Source: Porphyra umbilicalis (lineage: Eukaryota > Rhodophyta > Bangiophyceae > Bangiales > Bangiaceae). From it: a stretch of 64,000 nucleotides of DNA. Below, piece after piece: positions 38,758 to 50,476 of the stretch (position 1 is the stretch's first letter; every line of letters begins with the position of its first letter). The notes below the pieces were generated by a model. That model ran no database searches. It was not told the origin of the DNA and saw nothing but the letters and a program-made list of their open reading frames with translations. Both the position numbers and the translations under genes were made by a program. The DNA lies in the NCBI GenBank assembly GCA_002049455.2, contig KV918761.1, forward strand, positions 868,001 through 932,000, written 5' to 3'.

Positions 38758-39274
38758 TAGGGTTTGCCCAATTGGTTTGCGCGGCCGAACCAGTTCATCC
38801 GATGTTTTCGGTGGCCCAATAACCAGTTTTTAAACTAGTTTGTGGACCACGGCCGAGCGCCAGCCACACATGAGACTGGGGGGCTGCGGCTCATTCCAGG
38901 CGAGGACGATCCGGTCTCCCAGTCCCTGCCGCACCTCGCACCACACTCCTCCCCCTCCCCCCTGTCCTGTTCCGTTGTTTCTGTCCCTCTCAGTGCCACA
39001 CCTTACGAGCACATTGCAGTTCTACCTCCCTCCTCGCCCACCCGCCGAAGGCTCTGTAGTCGGTTGGCGCCTTGGTGCCATGTGCTGCACCAGCGCTGGC
39101 CTTGGACTTGTCCCAGGCATCCGTCTACTGCACAGCTTTGGGTAGTGACATCTTCTCTCGTCGTCATGTCGATGCACATGGTGTGATACACGGGGAGATG
39201 CTGGTGTATATCTGTGAATGATATGTCTGTAGGTCATAAGGTGGACGTCAGTCGAACTGCCAGTCTGTATGGTG

Positions 39275-39375
39275 TGGAGTCAGTTGGAGAGTCAGTGGAG
39301 TCACTTGCAGAGTCAGTGGAGTCAGTGGAGTCAGTTGGAGAGTCAGAGGAGTCAGTGGGACAGTCAGTAGTGTCT
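39275..39375. repeat. GAGTCAGT-based minisatellite
   Basis: Units of 9-15 bp variants of GGAGTCAGTTGGAGAGTCAG, so one frame reads a Glu-Ser-Val repeat. It lies inside the hAT-like element. Confidence 0.8.
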
Positions 39376-39559
39376 GTGCGCAGCGCGTCTGACACGAGCA
39401 TCTGTCTCCTCTGCGCGGCGTTCCCTTCTGTTCTGCTTCTTTGCGCACGAAGTGTTTTTGGCGTGTGCAATGGTCTTCGTCGTTGCTTGAGGCTGCTATG
39501 TGCATGCACCTTCACTCTTCCCGCATGGTTGCGTGTTGCGTACGGGGCCGTCCCTTTCC

Positions 39560-39705
39560 CATGCGGGCGTGTGTGGTGTGATTGCACGACATGTGTGCGG
39601 TGTGGTTGCACGACTTGTGTGCTGTGTGGTTTTACCGCAGGTTATACCTCTGATTACACGACTCGTGTGCGGTATGTAGTTACACGGCTCGTGTGCGATG
39701 TGTGA
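39560..39705. repeat. ~30-bp degenerate tandem repeat
   Basis: Four to five copies of GTGTGCGGTGTGGTTGCACG followed by ACT or variants. Inside the hAT-like element. Confidence 0.7.
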
Positions 39706-39944
39706 GAGACGAAGCCACCAGTCGTCGGTTCAGGTCCTGCACAGGTCATTTAGTTGGGTTGTGTCCCGCACTTAGAGCCAAAGAACGCAGGAAACTCCGG
39801 TCACATGACAGCAACGCTCTCGTGCTTAGAGTCACCAGTTCGACCAATATGTCGCATCCAAAACCAGTTCACAGGCGATGTCCGACTTTTATCCGATGTA
39901 AAACAGTTTTAACCAACTGTGATATGCCAGTTCGGCAACCCTAG

Positions 39945-40621
39945 GTGGTTGGCGTGTGTGGGGGAGCCCGCGCGGTCGCGCACACGGGCGGGCGCGCCAA
40001 CGAGACACGGAACGCGTGGCCGAGGGGCGTGCGCGGCCCTGCATCCCGCGTTTGGGGGCGCAGCTCGCAAAACGCCGGGGCCGCCCGCGGACCGGCTGGC
40101 CGTGGCCCAACCGGCGGGCCGTCGGGCCCCGTTCTTTACAGTCAAGGCGAAGAGTTGAACGGGTCAAGAATAGGCGCGCGGCCGTCCTCGCGGCGGCGCC
40201 ACCCCCCCTCTGTCTGCGTCGTTTGGAGCAGACGCGGGGACTGGCACGTGTGCCGTGGGCGCGCCCCCCAGACGGCCCGACGCGCGCGGCTGCCCGCCGC
40301 CGGCTTCGCGCACGTCGCCTCGCTGCGCTTGGCCGTTGCCACCGCGCGCCGTCGGTGGTGCTCGCCGCCGGCGCTGCGCGTGTGTGCCCGAGCGTCTGCG
40401 CCCGACTGGCTGCCGCAGCGGGCGCGCACGGCACGCACGCGCCGGCTCTTGCACGCGTACGCCCTTGTCGCCCCCGCCACGCCCTTTGGGTTGCTTTGCC
40501 GCTCACCCACCCCTCCCCCCCCCCCCCCCCCACTTTCTCCCCTGTGGTCCTTCTCCAGTCCCGCTGCTCTGCGCCCCCTTCCCTCCCCCCCCCCCCCCCC
40601 CCCACGGTTGTGGCACCGGGC
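39945..40621. promoter_or_regulatory. Dynein light chain upstream region with C-runs
   Basis: GC-rich DNA ending in two long C tracts (about 40517-40532 and 40587-40603) and a CT-rich leader directly before the ATG. No separate gene seen. Confidence 0.4.
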
Positions 40622-41797
40622 ATGGCCGAGACGACCGCCGTCTCTGGCGCAGGCGCCAACGGGGCCCCCGCGCTTGTCCCGCCCCCGATGGACGAGTCGG
40701 CGGTGGCCGCCGACGGTGGCGGTGCGGCGGGCACCGCCACCGCCCCGCTCCGCGTCAATGACGAAACGTTTATGCGGTCGACCGTGCAAAAGACCGTCAA
40801 GGAGGTGATTGGGGCGGAGGAGTATGCGCACGCGCGGACGGACGGGTGGACCAACGATATTGTGGACAACCTCGTCAAGAACTTGGTCGCCCTCGACCGC
40901 TCGTACAAGTACATTGGTGCGTTGGGGGGGGGGGCGCGTGGAGGTGGCGCGAGGGGGGGGGGGGGCGCCGGTGGGGGTGGGAGCGCATGCGCTTGCGGGG
41001 GTGTCGTGTGGGGTGGCGTGCGGGAGTGGGGGGGCGCGAGGGGACGGCAATGGGTGCTCGTGGGGGGTGCTGCGGGTTGGGGCTACGGGTGCACCGCGGA
41101 CCTGCCGCGGCGATGGGGGCTCCGCGGGTGTCGGCGGATTCGGGGTGGCGGGCCCGCGCGACCGAGTGGCCGCCGTCGTGGCGTGCGCGGCACGCGCACC
41201 GCGTCTGGTCGGCGACCGAGGCGCGGCGTGGGAGCGCCTGCAGAGCAGCGTCTGCTGGGTTCCACCCGACCACCCGGTCGTGGCTGCAAGGACCCAGTAC
41301 GATTTGGAAGAGCAGCGGGCTGACCGACCCGTCTGGTGCTGTGCGCGAGTGTTGCCATTGGTGGTCGTCGTGCTTGGCGACTGTCTCTGTATCTACCCTT
41401 TTGTCGCGGACTGGCTGGCTTGTTTGTGCTTGTTCCCTCCGTTCCCCCCCCTATCAGTGACTTGTATGATTGTGCAAAAGTGCGGAGCGGGCATGCGGTC
41501 GTCGACGCAGTGCTTTTGGAACCCGGCGTCAGACATTGGCCTCTCTGTACAGTACGTTTCCGTCCGTCCTCCCAGTGGGCGTCTCGTGTGTGTCGACGCA
41601 CAGCGCGCCGTAGAGCAGACGCCGGCGTGGCGTCTGCGATGGGAGGGTGACAGGGAACTAACGGGTCGTCCTTGCCACCTTGACCGTCTCTTGCGTGGTT
41701 GCTCTGCGGCCATGTGGGGTCCTTGCTGCCTCTGCCGCGCAGGGTTGAGAACCCATCCATGTACGTCATCACGACGGTGTTTGCGTGCAAAGCGTGA
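40622..41797 (+). CDS. DYNLT: Tctex-type dynein light chain, three exons
   Basis: Small dimeric light chain that binds dynein intermediate chain and cargo. Exons 40622-40916, 41458-41551 and 41743-41797 join in phase to 147 codons. Exon 1 gives an Ala/Gly/Pro-rich leader, then FMRSTVQKTVKEVIGAEEYA and WTNDIVDNLVKNLVALDRSY. The exon 1-2 junction makes KYIVTCMIVQKCGAG, and exon 2 continues SSTQCFWNPASDIGLSVQ. Exon 3 gives VENPSMYVITTVFACKA and TGA. This matches mammalian Tctex1 block by block (KYIVTCVIMQKNGAG, SCFWD, WENKTMYCIV), with Val replacing the usual Trp. Donors are GTGCGT and GTACGT. Acceptors are CTATCAG and CCGCGCAG. Confidence 0.9.
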
Positions 41798-42369
41798 TGC
41801 CCCGCCGCGGGCGTTGCGGCGACACTGGGCGCGGGCGCGGTGGAGGGCGGTAGCAAGCGAGCGGGGGCGGGACGGGTGGCGGCCGAGCCGTGGGGCACTG
41901 GGTGTGGGGATGGGCGGTCGGACGGAGGGGGGCCGCGGGTGGGTGGGCAGGGGGGGGGGGCGGATACCTGGGCGGTGGGCTCCTCGTCCCGCTGTTTGCG
42001 GGAAGGGGTGTTTCCGCCCTCGCGGTCGATTTTCTCTTGTTTCTTTCGTGTCGTACATGCGTGCGAGCCTGTTGCGAGTTTCTTGTCCTTGCCATCGCGC
42101 CTATCCATTGTGGCGACGGGTGCGGGTGGTTGCGCGGCGTGTGCGAGGTGTTGGGCGTTCTTTCCTGTTTGCATGCGTCGCCGACGTGGGGCTCGTCAGG
42201 TGGGTACGACGGGCATACGGGGGCTGCTTGTGTCACGACACCAGTGGTGGACCGTGCACATCGGCACAAGTACAAGAGCTTAAAGCCCACAACTGGCCAT
42301 CCGTACAAGCAATGACCAAAAAAAAAGGAGGCGATACTGTTCATTGTTCACAGTGCGCACGTCCAGCCG
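41798..42369. other. Spacer between convergent DYNLT and RBR genes
   Basis: 572 nt of 3' flanking sequence. A short A-rich stretch lies at 42320. No gene seen. Confidence 0.4.
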
Positions 42370-45300
42370 CTATTGTGGTGGCGCCGCCACGTCCCCCGTC
42401 GCGCGCGCGGGCACCAGCCCCCCCCCCTGCTCCTCCGCCGCCGCGCCGTCTGCCGGAAACAGCCGCCCGCGTGGCGCCCCGAGCGACCGCCGCACGTCTG
42501 GGTACCAATGCCGCAGCCGCCGCGCGGAGCCGCCCGGGCTCGCCGGCGCGTCAGCCTCGGCGGGCGTCGGCACCTCGGCCACCCGGCCATTGGGCGCGCC
42601 GCCGCCCGCCGCCGCGCCGACGCCGTCCATCGCCGCCTGGGCCGACGCGTAGCTAATCCGCCGCGCGGGCCCGACCGCCCGCACCCGCGCCGCCCGGGAC
42701 GTGACGACCGACGGCGACGGGGCGGCGGGGGTGCCCGCGGGCGACGCTGCCGCGCCCGGCCGCCGCCGCCCCGCCGGCGTCGCGACGGCATAGCCGCCGA
42801 GCGACTCACCGCCAGCCCACAAGGAGCGCCCGCCGGGCGTGGCGGGGCCGGGGGTGCCGTCGAGACGCGACAGCCGGCCGGCGGCGGGGGCGGTCGGGTC
42901 GGCAGCGACGACGGCACCGCCGCCGCCGCCCTTGACAGCGGCCGTCGACGCGCTCGCCGGCGGCGGAGCCGAAAAGAGGCTCGCGCGCCCGGGGCTCATG
43001 GGCGACACGGTCAGGCGGCCGGAGCCGCGGCCGAGCGGCGTGCCGCCGCCGCCCAGGCCGCCGCCGAGCCGCGGGCCGCGGCGGCGGGGTTTGGCAATGG
43101 GCGTGTGCAAGAGGCCCTCGTCGCCACCGCCCGCCGCCGCCGCGGGCGTCGGGGAGGCCATGAATAGCGGCCGCCGGTAGGCGCCCGTCGTCGCCGCCGC
43201 CGCCGCCGCTGTCGGCGTGCGCCCTGGCGGCGGCGCGGCCGCCACCCGCAGCGGCGACGCGCAAATGGCGGCGCGGATGCGGGCCGACGCTGGGGAGGAT
43301 GGCACCCCCGTCGGCGGCGCGGGGAGGGGCCCCGCGTCGCCGGCGGTCGACGCGGCAGCTTGCATGGAGAGCAGATAGGGCTTCATCGTGACGATGAACT
43401 TGGAGTTGTAAAACTTGATAATGTCCCCGCGCGTCTCACCGGGGCCGAGCGCAACGACCGCCCCGCATCCGCCGCCGCCGCTGCCAGTCGTGCTGCTGAC
43501 GCCCGCCGAGGTCGTCGAGGTGGCGCACAGCGACGGAGGCCGGCCACCCACCTCGGCCGACCCGTTGAGCGCAGGCGAGCGCGGACTGCCGCCGTCAGCG
43601 GCCGCATCGGCCGCCGACCGCTTGGCGCCCGTGAGCGGGGAGGTGACGACCACCGATGGCCCGCCGCCCGGGGTCGACAGCGCCCCGCCGCCCTTGCCGC
43701 CTGCCGCCGGCAGGCCGCCGGCCGCCGGCAGCGCCGGCGTGAAAACAATGTCCCGATACACGGCGGGACTGCGCGCCACAAACGCCGGCTCGCGGGTGTG
43801 GGGCAGCGTCCGGTACGCGTGGATAATGTCCTTAAACTTGAGCGAGAAGCGGTACACCTTGGCCACCCCGTAAACGCAGCACAGCAGCAGCTGGTCGAGG
43901 TGGCGGTCGGCAAACAGCGTCGCGGCCGACTCGGTCAACCCGTGCTGCACCGTCCGCCACACCCCGTCGGCGAGCGCCGGCGACATGCCGAGGCGGGAGG
44001 TCAGCTCCCGCACCCGCACGGCAGCCACACAGAGGAGCTTGCGGAAAAAGAGCTCGACGGCGGGCACTGGCGCGCTGCCACTCTTGACCGCCCCCGGCAC
44101 AGGTGTGCCGCCCGACGTGGTCGTCGCCGCCGGCGCCGGCGGCGACGCACCCGCCGCCGACGCGCCCGCCGGCGCAGCAGCCGACGCGGCTGCCGGCGTC
44201 GACGACGACGCGACGCCGTACCGGGCCAGCGCGGCGACGAGCGGCGAGTCGGGCACCCACACGTCCGCCTCGAGCAGCCGCTCCTCACACACGTACAGGT
44301 GCTTGGCGAGCGCAAACGGCATGTCCATCCGCGGCCCGCCCGCGGCGACCCCCCCCGCGCCCGCGTGGCTGACAAACGTGTCCACCACCTTGATCACCTC
44401 CCACGCAGAGAGCCCCCACACCGCCCGCACCGCGTCGAGGGTGGCCATATCCCGCCGCCCGCCTGGCACGCCATACACGGCGGCTTCGGCGGCGAGCGCC
44501 AGGAGCGACAAGTTGAAATCCTTGGCCGCGAGCAGCGTCGCAAGGACCGCCGCCGGCTGCCGCCGCGCCTCGGCGGCAACCACCCCGTCGAGGGCGCTGC
44601 CGTACAGCGCCGCCGCCATGCGGCGGGCCGACAGGGGCAACCCCGTGGCGTCGAGCGCGGCGACCGCGTCGGCCCACAACCCGGCGTGTGTGGCCGCCCC
44701 GACCGCCCGCGCGACGGGCCCGATGCCCACGTGCGAGTCGCCGACCGGCGCGGCGCCCGGCGACGGCACCTCCCCGCCGCCCCCCGACGGCGTGTCGGGA
44801 AACGCCACGGCCGTGTCGGCCGCCCACGCGACGCGCAGCGCCCGCATCCAGGCGCCGAGCGGCAGGGGCGCCCCGTCGGCGGCGCCCGCCGGGCACGCGG
44901 CGGGGGACCGAAACGGCAGGGCGGACCCGCCCCAGGGGCTCCGCCCGGCCGCCACCGCCGCCGAGGAGGATGGCGGGCGGACGGGCGTGACGGTGCCGAG
45001 GGCGGCGGGGCGCAGGCGCCCGCCCGTCGACGCGGGGGTGCCCCGCCACCGGGGCGTGCCGGCGTCCGACCCGACGGGCCCGGCGGCGGGCGCCGCGGGC
45101 GTCGTGGCCGCCACGGCGGCGAGCGTGTCGAGGGCGTCGCTCACCCCGGCGGGGAAACCGCCGGCGGCATCGTCGATGGGCGAGCGCCGCTTGCGCAGCT
45201 GGCGGGCCGGCGTGCACGGCGCCGCGTCGGCCGACGGGGGGGACGCCGGCGGCGGCGACGGTGCGGCGGCGGCGGTGCCATTTGGCTGCAAAGCAGCCTC

Positions 45301-46031
45301 CTCATTGCCCTCGGCCTCAACTGGCGGGAGGGTGTCGAGCAGGCGTCGCCAGGCAACCACCACCGGATCGGCAGCCACCGCCTCGTCCGCCCCGTCGACC
45401 GCCCGCTCGACGTGCGCCGTCAGCGCGGCGAGCGTCGCCACCGACGGCCCGCCGGCCGCCCCCACGGACGCCAGCAGCCGCGACACGGCGAGCGTCGCCG
45501 CGTCCGCCTCCGCCGCCCCCGCCAGGCGCGACCGCTTGGGCGGGGACGGGGAGGAGGTTGGCCGCCGCGACGCGGCGGGCCGCTTGGCGCCCGCCAGCAG
45601 CGCGGCCGAGCACGCGGAGACCGCCGCGTCCGCGTCCGCGTCGCCCAAAAGGGAGCCGCAGAGGGGGAGGCGCGCCGCGCGGGCGGCGACGAGCGTCAAC
45701 CACAAGCACCGCACGGTGACGGGGGGGGGGGGCGACGACGCGACCGCCATCGAGGCGGCCACGCGGAGCAGCAGAGCAGACGCGTCGACAGTGTCGGGGG
45801 GGGGGGGGGAGGGGCTGCCGACGTGGCTTTGGACGAGGGGGAGGCGGCCGACTTGGCGCGGCGGGAAAAAAAGGTCGTGATGCGGCCGCGGCCGTCGGAT
45901 CGGTGCTCCTCCTCATCGGCGGCTTCCTTCTTGGTCGGACGCGCCGGCGTGGTCGGCAGGCTGTCTCTATCAGCCTGCAGCGACGCACGCAAAAAAAAAA
46001 AAACACCAAGAGAGTGCATCGAGCCCTCCAT
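42370..46031 (-). CDS. RBR: Retinoblastoma-related protein
   Basis: Nuclear repressor of E2F-driven S-phase genes, inactivated by cyclin/CDK phosphorylation. From the ATG at 45750 one frame runs 1126 codons to the TAG at 42370. It has an N-terminal helical domain, pocket A (GAWMRALRVAW to ALAKHLYVCEERLLEADVWV), a spacer, pocket B (AVELFFRKLLCVAAVRVREL, LTESAATLFADRHLDQLLLC, RFSLKFKDIIHAYRTLP, GDIIKFYNSKFIVTMKPYLL) and a long C-terminus with many SP/TP sites (SPMSPGRASLF, GTPGPATPGG). Upstream, after a G-run at 45796-45809, a second frame reads KKEAADEEEHRSDGRGRITT FF and joins sensibly to DTVDASALLLRVAASMAVAS, so the true N-terminus probably lies near 46031 or in an exon starting after the CTGCAG near 45980. 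The gene is otherwise intronless. Confidence 0.9.
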
Positions 46032-48079
46032 AGAGTCAGTACATGTCCGACAAGGTTCCTCCCTCTAGGAAACCAGAGGTCATCGCACGACGCTCTTATC
46101 CACTTCCACGTGCACTCCTAAACGCTTCACTCGCTCGCCGCCGATCCCTTTCGTGGGTCATCGCACTCGCACGTCCCTCTCCACCCCCCCCACCACCACA
46201 CAACAACATACCTTGATCGCGTTCCGCCCTTCCAACTTACAGGCAGCCGCAGTATCCACGTTGGCAGCAGCTGGCGGCACGCCCGCCCCCTCTCCATCCA
46301 TCCCCGCCAACGCGGCGTCGCCGCCGCGCTGTGCGTTGCGGGCGGGGCGGCTGCGGGTGCCACGTCCGCCGGCGGGCCGGTCGGCGGGGTCCGGTCGCGT
46401 CATGGCGGAAGCCGTCGTGGCGGAACGCACACCAAACAACAACAAAAAAACAACGCAAAGGGCGGGCGGTCGTCCAACGAGACGGATGCAGAGGCCCACC
46501 AACGGAGGGCGGGTAAACAACAGAGTGGGGCCAGGTAAACGGTGCGGCGGGGGGCGACAGCACCGCAACCCAACGCTGCGTCGCAAGCACGCTGCTCTGG
46601 TGCTGGCGAGGTCCCGGGCAGCGCGTCGGCAGCCACGGTCTGGCGCGCCAATGCAGGACTGGCCACGACAGGCTCAAGCGTGAGCGCCCCGGCGACGATG
46701 GCGACCCGTCCCAAAAGGCAATGCGCGTGCGGGGTGCCTGACCGGCGACAAGCGATAGGGGCGCCGGGCGTCGCGCCGCGCGCGTACGGCCAGCGTCACG
46801 GGCGGCAGCAGCGGCGGGGGCGGTGGAGCGCCAGGGGCCCTTCAGCAACGGCGCACAGCGGGAGCGCCCGCCACGCCTGCCAGGGGCGCCTCGAGGGCAC
46901 CCCGCCGACCGCCACCCCGGCGCAGCGCGGCGCGTCCCGCGTCCGAGCAGCGGCCCAGCCGACCGCACCCGCCCCCAACTGGCACCCCCTCTGCATCAGC
47001 CATCCCCCGTTTCTTCGCGGCGTTTTTTTTTGGAGGCGTGTCCATTTTTTTTGAATCTTGGCCGGCCTCGTTGACGCCGGCCCAGCACCCCTCGAGGGGG
47101 GTGGAGGGAGGCGCCCCTACGCGCCCCAAAGCCGCCCGCACTGCCCTTCCTTTTCAGCTAGGTTGCACGGCGGTGTTTAGTGCTCGCCGCCGGGCGCGGC
47201 GGATTGGCCAGTTCGGTGGGGGAACGCGGCGGGCCTCGTGGCAGGCAAACGACCGCCGCTCGTCTGTTGAAGGTGGTGGGGGGGGGTCGGGCCATGACGT
47301 TGGGGCCCGGGCCGCACCGCCTTGCACGCAAGCGGGCGGCTGGCCTCCTTTTCGTTGTGTGTTTTAGGGTGTCATGTTTTCCCGCGCTTTTTGAGCGCGC
47401 CGAAGCCGGCGGATGCACACGATCAGGGGTGGTTCGCGGCGAAGACAGTGGGGTGGCCCAAAGCGTCGACGGGGGCGGTTTGCTCGGCCCTATTTTCCAG
47501 CCTCGACTGTGTCGGTTGCCGTGTGACTGCCTGGATGGCGCGTGCGCAGCGGTGGGGGACCCCCACCGCGCGGGAGGAAGGGGCACGACACGGCGACAGC
47601 CGCCAGTCGCGCGACTCCCGGAGCGACGTGAAGCGCCGGTTTGGGGGTGGGTTTGGGGATCCACGTGCCGCCGTTGGGTCAGTGGCCGGGGGAGTTGGGC
47701 GTTGAGCTGCCCCAATTTCTTTGTAGCGTGCAGGCGCTTGCCGTACCTGCGCCAGGTCATTGTCGCTGCCGCTGCCGCGGAGTCGTCGATGCGCGCGCCG
47801 CCGTGACGCGGCGTCGCGCGTTGACCGCGGTGCAAGCGACATTGCCGCCACGGGTTTCGAGGCTCGTGGGCAGCGGGGGATCGCCTCCTGGAACGGGGCG
47901 CCAGCAGCCGTGTTGGGTGTTGGACAATGGCACCACAGCCGACACTCCTCAGTCAAAGGATTTTCTTGGTGCTTCACAGTAGCAGGCAGCAAGCTCGAAC
48001 ACAGCAATAGAAGGCACCATCACCCCACATACGACGTCTCTCCTAGCAAAGTCATTCGCCCGCCCGCCCCCCCCAACGC
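46032..48079. other. Spacer, no gene seen
   Basis: RBR upstream region and CNNM 3' flank. GC-rich with T- and A-runs (e.g. 47023-47051). Open frames have no recognisable content. Confidence 0.35.
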
Positions 48080-48967
48080 CTACGAGGTCGGCGGCACCTC
48101 CAGCGTCGTGTCGGCCGCCGCCCCATCGAGCACCTCGAGGTTGCCCGGCGCGTGTGCCTCCCCCACCTCCGCCGCCCCCGGCGGCTGCGAATCCACGTCG
48201 CTATCGTCAAAGTCCGAGTCACTCGCACGCAGCAGCGGCACATCCAAGCTCGGTCGCCGCCGCCGCCGGCGTATTGTGCCGCCGGCATGCGACGGCGACG
48301 GGGGCACGTCGCCGTGCGGATCCCCGCGGGGTCTCGCAGGTGGCACCGAGTCGGCGGCCGGCGCACCGAGCCCCCCTCGAGCGACGCCGCCGTCGCCAAC
48401 GCCGGCCACGCCTGCCGCAGCACGGGTGGCGGTGCCCCCGGTGGTGGCAGTGGCAGCAGAGGTGCCGGGCGTGGCGGCGCCCGCCGACGTCGGGGCCGTG
48501 ATCGCACCCTTGCTGGCGACCGGCTGCAGGGTGTGCGGGGAGAGGCGGCTGACCGACGCCCCCGCTGCTGAGTCGGCGACGATAGACGCGGTGCTCCCCG
48601 CGGCGGTGCCGGACAGGCGGAGCATGGCCTTGTACAGCTTGCGCGGTAGCCGCAGGCTCCGCAGCGGATACTCGGTGACACGGGCGCTAAAGTCGGGCGC
48701 GTACAGGTCGTCGGTGAGCGCATGCGCAGCGAGGAGCGTCCACGGGCCCGCCTCCGACACAAAAGCTTCTGAGCCGGCCACAATTTCCATGCTCCCATTG
48801 ATGATGAGGAGGGCGTCCTTGGTCGCCACTCCGCGCTTGTACAACAGCGTGCCCGTGCCGGGAGGTGGCAGAGCCGGGTTCTCCGGATTCGCCCCCGCTG
48901 AAAAGTCGACGATGTGGTACTCATCGCGGTGGTCTCTACTGCCCCCGCTGCCGCCGCTGCCGCCGCC

Positions 48968-48999
<32 letters not shown>

Positions 49000-50476
49000 C
49001 GCCGCCGCCGCCGCCGCCGCCGCCACCGCCACCGCCACCACCTGTGCGCGGCGCCCCGTCGCCACCGCCCCCATCCTCCCGCGGGTCCGTCAGTGTCAGC
49101 ATCGGCGTGTCGGCGAGCAACGACCGCAGCACTCGCTCGGTGACAAAGCGGGGGGAAAACTCGAGTGTGTTGTGGGCGAGATAGCTGGCCACGACCAGCA
49201 CCTCCTTGTCTGACAGGTGCTCGTCTGACGCGAGCGCCCCATGATGCAACAGCCGTAACACGTCGCCATCGACGTGGCGGCGGCGGATGACCTGCGTCGA
49301 CACATTGTTGGCAAACACGTCCGTTTCATCGACAATCTCACCGACCAGCTCTTCGAGGACGTCCTCCAGCGAGAGCACGCCGACCGGGTAACCAACATCG
49401 GCGCCCACAAAGCCCCGGTCGGGCACCCCGTCGCGAACAATCGCCAGGTGAGAGCGGGAGCTCTTGAAATCGCGCAGCATCTTATCGAGGAGCGTGTCGG
49501 CTACGACGTGGCGGACCTCCCGGTTGAAAAACTCGAGGACGGTCTTCACGGGCACGTTGTCGTCCGGGTCGAGCAGAATCAGGTCCTTGGCAAAGAGCAT
49601 GCCAACAATGTTATCGCGTTCCCCCTCGAACACAGGAATGCGGCTGTGGCCAGAGTGGAAAATGACCATGAGCGACTTGAAAGAGAGCCGCTCCTCGCTG
49701 TCGAGCATAAAGACCTTCTTCAGGGGTGTCATCACGTCGCGCACGCTCTTGGACGCAAAGTCCAGGGCACCCCGCAGGATGGTCGTCTCGTCGAGCGTCA
49801 GCAGCGCCTTGGTCGGCTTGCGGCCCCTCTTTTTCGGCTTGGACGACACGTCGGGCACGTCCCCATCGTCCCCGCCGCCAGCGTCGTCCGACCGCACGTC
49901 CCCGTCCGGGACTGACCCGCCGTTAGCACTGTCCGAGCCCCCCCGCGCCAGCCCGTCAGCTACCTGCTCGCCGTGCAAGTTGACGAGGGACTTGAGTTGC
50001 GACTTGTTGTACCGCGTGACTTGCTCCCCGCCGAGCGCCCAGTCGAGCACCCGGGAGGTTGGGTACGCCAACGGGGAGGTGAGGAGCATGGCCAGCTTGA
50101 CAAACGGGATGGCGTGGGAGCCCACGAACAGCCCATACTTGAAGCATACGGACTGGGGAATGATTTCCCCAATGTACAGGATGATGAGCGTGGACGAGAT
50201 GAAGCCGGCAATGCCACCAAACAGGTCGGACGTGACGATGGCGAGCGCCGAGTTGACCGCCGTATTGCCAATGAGGAGGGTGCACAAAAGGAAGTTGCCT
50301 TTTTTCCGCACGGGCAGGATGCGCTGGGCATACTTAATCTCCCGGGGGGTCCCCGACTCGAGCAGCACCCGCAGGTCGACCAAGTCCAGCGACAGCAGGC
50401 CGAGCGTGAGGCCTGAGAAGGCACCCGACAGGATGATGCAGAGCACGGTAACGACAATCTTCCACCACTCTACCAT
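48080..50476 (-). CDS. CNNM/CorC-type transporter (DUF21 plus CBS pair)
   Basis: Membrane protein of the ancient conserved domain family implicated in Mg2+ and other divalent-cation homeostasis. The 798-residue product begins MVEWWKIVVTVLCIILSGAF with the signature SGLTLGLLSLDLVDL, then LCTLLIGNTAVNSALAI and GEIIPQSVCFKYGLFVGSHA (DUF21, about 1-185). A charged linker leads to the CBS pair (VMVIFHSGHSRIPVFEGERD region to VGVLSLEDVLEELVGEIVDE, about 290-400). A cyclic-nucleotide-binding-like domain with LLYKRGVATKDALLIINGSM and WTLLAAHALTDDLYAPDF is interrupted by a long poly-Gly loop encoded by GCC/GGC repeats (48965-49045). The tail is Ala/Pro-rich. The ATG at 50476 is used because the upstream extension to 50614 begins with TTG. 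Intronless. Confidence 0.92.

Larger units (their letters stand above)
38758..39944. mobile_element. hAT-like non-autonomous element, imperfect TSD
   Basis: The left end TAGGGTTTGCCCAATTGG and the reverse-complemented right end TAGGGTTGCCGAACTGG match with a one-base gap. Both subterminal regions carry AACCAGTT/AACTGGTT and ATCCGATGT motifs. The flanks GGTGGGCG and GGTGGTTG agree at 6 of 8 bases, as expected for an aged 8-bp duplication. The interior consists of microsatellites and no transposase. Confidence 0.6.

Noticed and set aside
43360-46068. 902-codon plus-strand ORF opposite RBR
   Set aside because: Antisense shadow of the RBR coding sequence, rich in Arg/Gly/Pro/Ala without motifs.
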